Source of the DNA: Byssochlamys sp. IMV 00236
Taxonomy: Eukaryota; Ascomycota; Eurotiomycetes; Eurotiales; Thermoascaceae
Assembly (NCBI GenBank): GCA_001931875.2
Contig: MSJH02000189.1
Coordinates: forward strand, 1 to 17,026
DNA length: 17,026 bases
Direction: 5' to 3'
Part shown: piece by piece, positions 1 through 8,461 of the stretch
Position numbering within the stretch: position 1 is the first letter of the stretch
Layout: each line of letters begins with the position of its first letter
Position numbers and translations under genes: made by a program
The notes under the pieces: generated by a model
Told to the model about the DNA's origin: nothing
The model's input: the letters and a program-made list of their open reading frames with translations, nothing else
The model's database searches: none

Positions 1-99
1 TATATATATATATATATTTATTAATATATGTGGAAACACCCTCCTGATCAACGTTTATATAAAGTCAAGATATTCCCTATACATCTACATGTTCTCTAG

Positions 100-1183
100 A
101 TGTATATCATCCCAATAGAACATCCCAGGCACCTATCATCTTATTTTTTTATGGTGGTGGATGGTCATCTGGATCCAAAGTTTATTATACAACATTTGCA
201 AACACGCTACGAGAATTAGGATACGTCGTGGTCGTACCTGACTATCGCAAGTACCCTGAAGTGAAGATCGACGGTATCTATGAGGATGTTCGCGAGGCTA
301 TTAAATGGGTCTATGCACATGCAGAACAGATCAATGGTGATCCTGATATGATCTACATGATGGTATGATTGACTATCGACCCTTATCTTTATCTAATATC
401 CAAACAGGGACATAGTGCTGGTGCACACCTTGTCGCCCAGGTCGTCTTATCCGACGTGATAGAAAAAGTCAAATATTACCAAGCCATAGCGCCAAGTGCT
501 CAACAAACATCTCATGTGAGCGAAAAGCATGATCCGACAAAACATGACAGAGGCACTGAGCTGCCTCATGACTTCTTACCTCCTATTGAAGGACTGCTAC
601 TGCAAGTATATCTAGAAAAAGAGATAAGAATTATGCAGGCTTATCTTTATTTATCTGTAGGTTTGCAGGTGTTTACGATATCCAAGCACATTTATTATTT
701 GAAACAGCACGAGCTGTTGAAAGATTATCGGTGATGACACGAGTGATGGGTTCGACACCTGAGGGATACATTGCGAATTCGCCCATGCATTTGATAGAAA
801 AGCATGCTGATCTATTTGCCACATCCGAGGACACGCTTGACCTTTGGCCAAGGATACTTTTCTTGCATGGTCAAAAGGACGCGACGGTCAGTATGGATCA
901 GTCTGCGCATATGTTTAATGCGATTGGTAAAGTATTGCCTATGAAGTGCAGAGACGAGGTTGATGTTCGAATGAGGTTCTATAAACGCATGAATCATGGG
1001 GAACCTGTGACAGGTAAGGAACTTGTGTGTGAAAAAGACAGAGAATAGAAACTAATGTGTGTGTATGTGTGTATAGCGTTAATGCTAGACATGTTTGCAA
1101 AAAAGAGCCTACAAAAATCGCTGATTAGGGATATTAAAGAGTTTATTGATGTTCCAGCTTTTGAAGAAGATGAAGCATTTTAA
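100..1183 (+). CDS. alpha/beta-hydrolase, isoprenylcysteine methylesterase-like (5' partial)
   Basis: Probable serine esterase of the alpha/beta-hydrolase fold, closest in my recognition to isoprenylcysteine alpha-carbonyl methylesterases and related kynurenine-formamidase/lipase-like enzymes; the true substrate cannot be read from sequence. Proposed exons are 100-362, 408-601, 661-1013 and 1077-1183. Seen directly: an oxyanion-hole motif YGGGWSSG near 152-175, a DYRKYP strand, the nucleophile elbow GHSAG at the start of exon 2 (Ser codon 414-416), the strand GVYDI after intron 2, an acid-residue motif HGQKDATV (about 866-889) and a catalytic-His motif NHGEPVT at the end of exon 3. The order and spacing match an intact catalytic triad. 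The frame is open back to position 63, and an acceptor at 98-99 fits a split Asp codon, so the first exon or exons lie upstream or outside the window. Intron 2 fits only with a GC donor. No targeting signal can be judged. Confidence 0.82.
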
Positions 1184-1198
1184 AAAAATAAATATGTA

Positions 1199-2044
1199 TT
1201 AGGATGAGATGAATTCCCATATTTTGATAAATCCTTCTTGTCCGCCAATGTACCAGACAAGTAAACTAGTTCCGATCATTGAACTAATCAAGGTGTTGTT
1301 TGTTTTGTTTTCTACATTTTGTACTGTATCCTTTGCTTTGTTTTCTACATTTTGCACTGTATCCTTTGCTTTGTTTTCTACGTTTTGTACTGTATCTTTT
1401 ACTTGATCGTTCTTTGCTGTTTCTTTTTTACTGTCTTGTTCATTTTGTACTACGTCCTTTATGTCGTCCTCTAATGTTGATTCTATGTCTATTGATCTAT
1501 TGATGACAGGCTCAGCCCGTTGTTCTCGTCGCTTGGACGTTCTAGTGTTTACTTTTAATTCAAATGCCTCAACCCACTTTTGGTCGATTTCATCCTGACT
1601 ACTTTCATGGTTGTTTCCATGGTTGCTTTTTTCGTCTATATGTTTAAATTCATCTATCACTGGCTGATCCACCGTTTCTTCTTCCTCTGACGTTGCTGTC
1701 ACAGGTTTTGTACGGAAGATGTTATCGTTCAATGGGTGCGGTTTGCTACTTGGCTTGGGCTCATCAGCTGCTACTTGCTTCTTGTGGATCCTGTGAGCTA
1801 CTTTGCTTTCAAATGCACTCACCCAGTCTTTATCAAACTCATCTTGGTTATTTTTCTTTTCTTGTAATGAAAGTAACTGGTCAATAATGTCATTTTTTGT
1901 GCCCATGACTTTTTGGACATGATGCTGTTTTGCTAGTTGTAGAAGCTCATTCTTTTTCAACTTTTTTAAGGACGTCTTGGTCCATGCTTCTTGATAGAGT
2001 GGTCTGATAGAATGAAACGATCGTCTCAGTAATGAAAAAGACAT
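1199..2044 (-). CDS. predicted mitochondrial SAP-domain membrane protein, Aim34-like
   Basis: A single-exon gene of 281 residues. I chose the ATG at 2044, not the upstream in-frame ATG at 2218, because the protein then begins MSFSLLRRSFHSIRP, a basic, Ser-rich mitochondrial presequence, while the upstream extension is low-quality. Residues about 24-60 (LKKLKKNELLQLAK... GTKNDIIDQLL) form a SAP-like helix-turn-helix. The middle is acidic and polar and holds two copies of a DE-x-D-xx-WV-x-AFE-x-KV motif. Three tandem 11-residue repeats (KDTVQNVENKA) follow. Residues about 252-267 (LISSMIGTSLLVWYIGG) are a likely transmembrane segment followed by a short tail. Presequence, SAP domain and a single C-terminal membrane segment resemble yeast Aim34, a mitochondrial protein of poorly defined role; orthology is inferred from layout only. 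Its stop codon lies 15 bp from that of the hydrolase, so the 3' UTRs probably overlap. Confidence 0.72.
   Translation of the reverse strand: MSFSLLRRSFHSIRPLYQEAWTKTSLKKLKKNELLQLAKQHHVQKVMGTKNDIIDQLLSLQEKKNNQDEFDKDWVSAFESKVAHRIHKKQVAADEPKPSSKPHPLNDNIFRTKPVTATSEEEETVDQPVIDEFKHIDEKSNHGNNHESSQDEIDQKWVEAFELKVNTRTSKRREQRAEPVINRSIDIESTLEDDIKDVVQNEQDSKKETAKNDQVKDTVQNVENKAKDTVQNVENKAKDTVQNVENKTNNTLISSMIGTSLLVWYIGGQEGFIKIWEFISS
1304..1402 (-). repeat. three tandem 33-bp direct repeats inside the SAP-domain gene
   Basis: Units lie at 1304-1336, 1337-1369 and 1370-1402. Units 1 and 2 differ at one base; unit 3 differs at a few more. Each encodes one 11-residue unit (KDTVQNVENKA type), so unit-number changes keep the frame. 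Confidence 0.9.
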
Positions 2045-2498
2045 GCTTTGCACAAAAAATGAGAAAAAGTAAGGGTCTCTTTTTGTTTGTTTTTTGTGGC
2101 TTATCAAAGTCACACACCCTGCATTTTTTGTTATCCTATTGCTTCCACTGATAAATTCGTCTTGTCTAAAAAATGAGTTTGATTTTATATATATGCACAC
2201 ATACATATATATACACACATGTATAGTAAGAAAAAAAGGAACCGAGTTGAATGGAATTGTGGTTGTTAGTTGTGCATCTTACGTCTTTCTGATACAAGCT
2301 GTGGAAGAAAAAGAATGATGGGAGCAAATTATCATCAAACCATGAATGAGTGTTATTAAATGGATGTTTTTTAAGAGACTCATCGCGTCAAGAACTTGAA
2401 GTAAACGCGACAATTTCATTTTCCGATAAAAGACCTGAAAATAAGGGGAACACTTTTTTTTTGGCTTTCTCTCTTCTATTTTTTTTTTTTTTGTTATA
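2045..2498. promoter_or_regulatory. shared divergent promoter region (SAP-domain gene / SLD5)
   Basis: This 454-bp stretch separates two start codons facing away from each other, so it should carry both promoters. It holds an alternating TA/CA-rich tract at about 2186-2222 and T-rich runs at 2454-2462 and 2480-2492, ending seven bases before the SLD5 ATG. I see no gene in it; short open frames there have no recognisable content. Confidence 0.5.
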
Positions 2499-3445
2499 AT
2501 GAATAGCACAATAGAAGACTCCAGTTTTCCACAAACACAAGATGACATCTTCAATTTGGCTGGTGCTTTATCTCCAGGAGAACAAGTAAAAGAGTTGATC
2601 GTAGTGTGGATGAATGAACGAAACAGTCCAGAGATGCTACCCTATAGAAATGACTTGGTTGACTCACTCACAAAGGCTGTTGAACATCAGGCAAGTCGTT
2701 TTTCGTCAAGTCTTTTTTGTACCTTACACTTGTTGTTATAGTCTGAAAAAATTTTTGAGCAAATGGAAATCAATACAGATACGGAGTCTCGCTTTATTCA
2801 AATGATACAGCAGACAGAAATTGAACGAATCAAGTATCTACTCAGAAGTTATTTGAGGACACGATTGTTCAAGGTAAAATAAATAAGCAAAAAGGATGAA
2901 TATTGATACATTTGGCAAACAGATTGAAAAGTTTTCATTACATTTATTACGGCAACCTGATGTACATGAGATACTATCAGAACCTGAATACGATTATGCT
3001 CAAAAGTAAGAAAAAAAGAGAGAGAGAAAGCAGGTTACGAAAAGATGTTGAAGATGTGTATAGGTATCAGGAACTTATTGAAGCACATGGGTACGCGGCT
3101 TTTCTTCATCAATTGCCTGCTTCCCAACAAAGACAAGATGAAGAAACACCGGAAGGAAGCATGGGTAAGTGTGTATAAAGGCTCAATGGACTCAATTGGA
3201 ACTTATATTGTTTAGTTATCCAACCCAATTTAGACGCGCCCGTCTTTGCATCGGTCTTGGCTGATCGATTGAATATACAAACTGCTGGGTAAGAACTCTT
3301 CTTTTTTGGGAATATGTCATTGACTTTTTTTTTTTTTTTTTTTATTCACAGCGAAATGCTGGAGCTAGAAAAGGGTGATCTTTACATGTTACGTTATATT
3401 GATGTCAGGGATTTTCTAAGCTTAGGTCAAGTGAGACTAGTATAA
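2499..3445 (+). CDS. SLD5: GINS complex subunit Sld5
   Basis: Sld5 is one of four subunits of GINS, which joins Mcm2-7 and Cdc45 to form the CMG replicative helicase in the nucleus. Six exons (2499-2690, 2742-2873, 2923-3005, 3064-3164, 3216-3288, 3352-3445) give 224 residues, close to the usual family length of about 220-290. Family landmarks in order: the N-terminal region with VVWMNERNSPEMLPY; the signature helix ERIKYLLRSYLRTRLFK joined directly to IEKFSLHLLRQ; EYDYAQ plus YQELIEAHG across a clean junction; and a C-terminal B-domain beginning IQPNLDAPVFASVL and ending GDLYMLRYIDVRDFL. All joins keep phase. Intron 1 requires a GC donor (GCAAGT at 2691). The start follows a T-rich leader and no earlier in-frame ATG is needed. 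Orthology is confident; no lesion was seen. Confidence 0.93.
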
Positions 3446-3526
3446 ATTCTACCTCAGATTGCTCTTTTTTCTCTTTTTCTTTTTGTGATAAATTGTACAT
3501 AATATATATTACATAAACCTATACAT

Positions 3527-3874
3527 ATGAACGATTCAACCAATAAAAACGTGAATACTGGTATATAAATATATAAATATACAAAAGAGTAGCATAGTTG
3601 ACATATATATACGACAGAGCATTATCCAATCGGACAAGATGCTTGGAATCGTAGCAAGGAATCAAGAGAACATCCCGAACTTTATTCTACTGGCTATGGC
3701 ACCGTAGATCGTGAATGGTCTAATGAAGAAGAAGAGACAAAACCACAGAGCAAATCAACAAAGCAAAGAAAGAGACCTGAGAGATCTGAATCCAAAGAAG
3801 GCTTTGGGCATACTGTGCCTCATCAACCTTCACCAAGAACCATCAAAAGGGATTTGGATAATATTGGCGCATAA
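3527..3874 (+). CDS. small charged protein of unknown function (two exons)
   Basis: I do not recognise this gene. The model is exon 1 at 3527-3560 and exon 2 at 3618-3874, with a 57-bp intron (GTATAT...GACAG); phase is kept and the product is 96 residues. Exon 2 reads as natural coding sequence: EHYPIGQDAWNRS, then HPELYSTGYGTVDREW, an acidic patch EEEE, a basic run KQRKRPERSE, and a tail ending RDLDNIGA. There is no membrane segment, signal peptide or cysteine. The composition suggests a mostly disordered, soluble protein; the basic run could be a nuclear signal, which is speculation. It starts 81 bp after the SLD5 stop in the same orientation. The short first exon is the weakest part of the model, and an alternative start further upstream is possible. 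Confidence 0.55.
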
Positions 3875-3994
3875 AAAAAAAATAAAAACATGGCTTGATT
3901 TTTAAATATCCGATAAAAATCATGCAACTCTTTTAAGCTTTCGTTTTTTTTTATTATTATTATTTTTCTTCTTATTCTCGCTTTCCCATAAACC

Positions 3995-4572
3995 ATGTCT
4001 GATACTTCTGGAACTGAAAACTTGCCTCCACTTACCAAAAAGGACACCTTGGTTCATCATGAAGAACATGATCGAGAACTAACTCGCGTAGTCATGGTCT
4101 GTCTTGACCCTGTGTCAGCTCAAGTCACTTTTGACTGGGCATTAGATAACTTTATCGTACCGCAAAAGGATTTGGTAAGTTAAACATAGAGTGTGTATAC
4201 ATGCATATATCAATATGTAAAAGGTCGTACTGGTTCATGTTCGTCAGATTGATATACCCGTTGCACCTTATATCAATACAAGCAGTTATATGGATGATAT
4301 GGCTGAAGAGAGAAGACAAGAAAGTCATAATCTATTAAGATATTATGCTACTGATCTGCATAAAAGAAAGGTAAAGTTTTTGCACACACACACACACACA
4401 CATGGAAACCATGTCCTTTTCTGACTTTTTCTTGGTCAGATTGCTTGCAAGGCTATATCGATGGTAGGAGATCCAAAATCCGAGTTGTTGCGAAAAAGTA
4501 AAGAGATAAAGGCAGATGTCGTCTTGATGGGTGCTAGAAAGATGGGTGCTATCAAGAGGTAAATTCAAGCGC

Positions 4573-4604
<32 letters not shown>

Positions 4605-4759
4605 ATATATCAATAACAAATGTCATCAGAACCATATTGGGAAGTGTGAGTGATTATATCATACATAATGCGCCATGCACCGTTATCGTAACCAAATTGT
4701 TGGATGCAGAACACAGTGAAGAACGTCGTAAATCGATCCAAACATTGACGTCTCAATAA
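3995..4759 (+). CDS. universal stress protein (UspA family)
   Basis: A soluble, Rossmann-like nucleotide-binding protein of the UspA family; members act in stress survival, but no specific role can be assigned. Exons 3995-4174, 4224-4370, 4440-4558 and 4630-4759 give 191 residues with every phase matched. Landmarks: the first strand and helix RVVMVCLDPVSAQVTFDWALDNF; VVLVHVRQ as strand 2; the strand ADVVLMGARKMG; and the C-terminal loop LGSVSDYIIHNAPCTVIVTK. The ATP-binding loop of classical members reads G-x2-G-x9-G-S/T. Here the last G-S is present, but the second glycine position is a lysine (GARK). About 35 residues precede the core, as is common in fungal members. Intron 2 contains a (CA)10 microsatellite and intron 3 a 27-base A run. 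An AT-rich, then pyrimidine-rich leader precedes the ATG. Confidence 0.9.
4383..4402. repeat. (CA)10 microsatellite in an intron
   Basis: Ten CA dinucleotides within intron 2 of the universal stress protein gene. Confidence 0.9.
4573..4599. repeat. 27-base poly-A run in an intron
   Basis: An uninterrupted run of 27 adenines inside intron 3 of the universal stress protein gene. Its exact length is likely to be poorly resolved by sequencing. Confidence 0.85.
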
Positions 4760-4964
4760 AACCATTATTGTACCACTCTTTTATACATTTATAATGCAAT
4801 TTTCCTCTTTTGGTGAGTTTCAACTTCAGGAGAATAATAACAGGGTCACTATGATGTCAGTGTTTCTTCCACAGACCTTTTTACATGATTTGATCCAACA
4901 CTATCCTTTCTTCTTTTTCCCTTTATATATATATTTTTTTTCATTTACCAGATACCGCAAGATA

Positions 4965-6768
4965 ATGACAAATACAATAGACAACATGTCAACACAAGGT
5001 AACGTACCCAACGTTTCATCATTTTTATTAAACAACAAGATAGATCACCCATCCATCATGATGCAAGACCATGCTGAAAAGAGACCTACGGTAGACAAGA
5101 TGGCGAGTTCGGTGGACTTTCAAGATACAGACAAAGAAGGCAAACCGACAATCTACTTGTTTATCTTTGTCAATCCACTCTCGGGCGATCAAAAGGGAGG
5201 CGACTTGGTAGACTTGCCTATTCAGCATTTCAGGCTGCGTCGATTTCCTCAAGTCCAAGTTGAGATCCATAATATCTTGAACGACAAAGATCGAAATCTC
5301 GGTATAGAAAATATTCGATTGGTTCAATCGATGGTAGCCTATGGTAAAGTACCGCCTGTAGCTGAAGAAGCGACAAAGATGGATTCTAACACAGGTAATA
5401 TATAAAGACCATGTTCAAACTTTTTGAACCATGTGTTTACGTTTATCCTAGATGTCGGTCAACTCTCTCATGCGGCGCAATCAAGGCAAATTCATGTTTG
5501 GAGCGCAGGTGGAGATGGTACTGTGATGAGCGTTTTTGAGTTACTTGTTTCGCACAAGATTAATCTTGATCTGATATTTTTTTCATGTAAGTTGCTGTCA
5601 TTTATCATCGGATATGACGTTGACTCGTTTTGTGTAGGTATACCCTTTGGCACAGGTAACGACTTTAGTCAAGTGCTCGGCTGGGGCCGTACCATTCCGA
5701 AAAAGGACATTGTTGGCTACAAGTTGCATGCTCTTGAAGACTTGATCGCGGATCGACTCGAAAAATCAGAAGCGGCAAGACTAGATATATGGCAGGTCAC
5801 AATGACCTCATACCCCTCTGGCTATGTACGTGAAGCAGGGCCCAAGGAACGACGTGACGGCCATGACGTCGCTGAAGTGAAGGCGTGCGATCAGGAACGA
5901 ACCGAGATGGTGCGCAAGATGAGCAACTATATGTCTATCGGTGTTCAAGGCTACGTCGGTAATGGATTTGAGGCACATCGCGCAGGCAATCGGTTGGCAA
6001 ATATGTTTGTTTATGCACAAGAGAGTTCCAAATGGGTGTTTTGGAGAAGATTTCCTGATGTGAATCAGTTCATTCAGTCTATCAATCAAGGAAATCAAGT
6101 CCTCCTGGACTGTCCGTTACCAGATGAAAAAAAAGACAAGAAAAAGTCAAGTCATGTGCCTGAGATGATGAATTGTCCGATTGATTTTGTAGTTCAAAAT
6201 ATACCACATATATGGTAATAGTGTAACTAAAAAACTAGAGCTACAATACTAAAAAAAACCACTTAGGGGACGTGAGGTTGATCTTTGGGGAGAGGCACAG
6301 TCTGGCTTAGAATCAGTCGCCAACAGATCTGGTCCTACAGACCCTGCCAACTGGCTACCTCAGCGAGCCAATGATGGTCGTTTAGAAGTCTTGACCATTG
6401 AAAACATGGTAAGCTATTTGAAGAAATTAGCCAATATCCGCAGCCATGTATCTCGTATCGGTCAATTTGAGACACCCTTCGCCATTCACTTTAGACCACC
6501 CGAGGTGCATGAAAGCGAGCTTGCAAAAGTGAAAAAGACCAGCTGGACAAAGAAGGCTCAAGCGATGATCAAGGATAAAGCACGACACAAGTACGAAAAG
6601 AAAAATGTGATATGTATCATGTGTGATGGCGAGTTTTATGAAATCAAAGATCCCAAGACGATTGAGTTTAAGCTCTATGATCAGATCTGGACGCTGGGTC
6701 GTAACGAAGAAGAAAAACAGGGCCGATTGGTTAAGGATGAACTCGATACAAAGCAAGATCAACAGTAG
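4965..6768 (+). CDS. diacylglycerol kinase family lipid kinase
   Basis: Predicted ATP-dependent lipid kinase that converts diacylglycerol to phosphatidic acid. Exons 4965-5394, 5452-5586, 5638-6214 and 6267-6768 give 547 residues. The catalytic domain begins with FVNPLSGDQKGGD (residues about 69-80), then the nucleotide-binding signature SAGGDGTV (about 161-168) and IPFGTGNDFSQVLGWG (about 190-205). The accessory domain follows, with MSIGVQGYVGNGFEAHR, the NIPHIWGREVDLWGEA segment built across intron 3, and a Lys-rich tail. No C1 zinc fingers, EF hands or PH domain are visible, so this is a minimal form like several fungal enzymes. The start at 4965 is the first ATG after a T-rich stretch; an in-frame ATG lies eight codons downstream, and the long extension back to 4794 is low-complexity. 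Intron 2 is 51 bp without stops, so its retention would stay in frame. Confidence 0.87.
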
Positions 6769-6949
6769 AAAAGAAATATAGATAATGCATTTTTGTTATA
6801 TTGTAGTTTATAATTTAATAATACAATTTATACACACATAATATCTCATAACATCTTTTGCACGTGAATAATTAATTACATCCGTAGATTTCCTATCTGA
6901 AACAAGCAATGAACTTTTGGACTTAATCGGTATTAAGCACCTCCATGTT

Positions 6950-7700
6950 ATTTGATCAGAGACTAGCGATTCAGAATAAAAGAGAAGGGCAAAGCAAAAA
7001 GTCAAGTAAACGTCCTCTAAAAGCAACTAGGCCCAGTTTTAACTGGTCTCACTTATGGCATGCGCTTCAAGTGAGCCTTGGTTGTGACAGCAGATTTAGT
7101 CGAAATAGAATTTGCCAGGTGTTGCTGCAGATCATCAGGCAAGTTCTCCAGTCAAAGTGTCTAAGGCTTCAGCATTAATATCTTTAATGAAAGTCCAAGC
7201 TGAAATGCAGATTCGACAAAGATAAGCAAAGAGACGTGATATCATCCCCCCCCCTATATGAGTAGCTTTTATTAGCGTGCACAGCCTTTGAGTACAGCTT
7301 ATAACTTGGTGCTTTTTTTGCATCAAAGAATAATTCTATTACTGGACCCCAGAACTTTACAAGAAATAACATCTCAGACAATTGTATTTGAGAGGCTGCA
7401 GTAAATAAAACTGGCTTATTTACAATTTGGTCAAAAGAAAACATTACAGGTATTAAACCAGTTAGTCACTGTTAATGCTTATACTGATTTTATGAGTACT
7501 ACTTTTACTATTCAGCGCCTCATGGGTACTCCTAGGCGGAATGTGTGATCATCATAGCATACTTGCGTAGGCGCAGAAACTAGCTCTGTGTGAAACGATC
7601 GATAGACTCTTCTTTATGGTTTTCTTTGTGTGGCTTGCACCGCTTGAAATCTGTAAATTGAGAAGGCGATGCTAGCTTTCAAGCGAACACTGCTAGACAT
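6950..7700 (-). pseudogene. degenerate minus-strand coding relic, family unknown
   Basis: Reading leftward on the minus strand, several disjoint frames give protein-like text: a segment with FTDFKRCKPHKENHKEE and then IDRFTQS (about 7655-7585), one with VNKPVLFTAASQIQLSEM and KFWGPVIELFFDAK (7444-7184), one with CISAWTFIKDINAEALDTL (about 7210-7150), and one with ENLPDDLQQHLANSISTK (about 7150-7095). They are separated by stops and frame changes and cannot be joined by credible introns. This is the pattern expected of an old copy of a repeated or transposon-borne gene. I cannot name the family. Confidence is low because each piece is short and no conserved catalytic motif is visible. Confidence 0.33.
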
Positions 7701-8095
7701 AGTGACCATTACGATCGTTAATGTGTTTTACCTTTGCTGTATTTATCTCTTGAGAAGTGACTACTAGTCACTATGGTGTATCATTATTCTCTATCATAAG
7801 AAGTACTTTTTAGAGCAACATGCTTTTTCTCTTCACCCCTAATAAAGGCCTATTATTTGGCTCGTCCAGCTTCGACTGTTTTATACAAGCAAATACAGCA
7901 GCAACAACATTCACGTAACAAGCCCATTTAATTGGCCAATAAAAATTGTTCAGGTTCTACACTCTCACATGCTCTATTAGATCAATATGCTTTTCACCTG
8001 CCACCGCTTCTCTTTCGTACCATCATCCATAAATTCCAAGAACATTGTTTGAACTTGTCCCACTCGGATTTAAAGAAATAAAAAGAATTGTTTAA

Positions 8096-8461
8096 CCAAT
8101 GTTTGTGAAAAGTGGTTAATTTATTTTTCCAAAAAGATGGTTAGAGTTTTCCAAATATCGGTAAAATGAGAATGGAAGCACTGTATTTTATTTAAAATAC
8201 CTGCATATGGTAATGAATGGTTGCTATGCATTGTGCGCAGTAATGAGCTTGATCGCTGGAAGTTATTTCCCTTTTGAGGAAAAAAGTAACCCGGTCTCTC
8301 CGCTCTCACCCCCCTGGTTTGGCCGTTCCTTATTGCCCTTCATCATCCGTTCCTAAAGTTTTTTCCCCGCATTTTATTTTGAATACTTCTTTTTTTTATT
8401 TCTTTTTACTAATAAACTCCCCACTCTTTTCCCTACTCTTTTCAGTATTAAAAGGAAAGCC
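8096..8461 (+). promoter_or_regulatory. probable SDHB promoter and leader
   Basis: A CCAAT box lies at 8096-8100, about 360 bp before the ATG, and a palindromic ATTGGCCAAT lies further out at 7931-7940. In yeasts the CCAAT-binding Hap complex controls respiratory genes, so these are reasonable but unproven regulatory sites. A strongly pyrimidine-rich tract (about 8388-8446) precedes the start codon, as in many fungal genes. Confidence 0.35.

Larger units (their letters stand above)
6769..8461. other. gene-poor interval with coding relics, then SDHB upstream region
   Basis: No intact gene was found in this 1.69-kb stretch. From about 6950 to 7950 the minus strand carries short segments that read like eroded protein-coding sequence (listed separately). 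A run of nine C lies at about 7246-7254. From about 8000 onward the sequence is non-coding and becomes strongly pyrimidine-rich toward the SDHB start. Confidence 0.6.

Noticed and set aside
1..63. First exon of the hydrolase starting at the ATG near 29
   Set aside because: The frame starting there runs to a stop just before the proposed exon and gives no family-like sequence; no phase-compatible splice to 100 was convincing.
4794..4964. In-frame N-terminal extension of the lipid kinase from an ATG at 4794
   Set aside because: The extension is Phe-rich and low-complexity, reads through a T-rich leader, and adds no domain; the ATG at 4965 is a better start.
7245..7254. C run as a regulatory element
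   Set aside because: A single homopolymer without context; no reason to assign a function.
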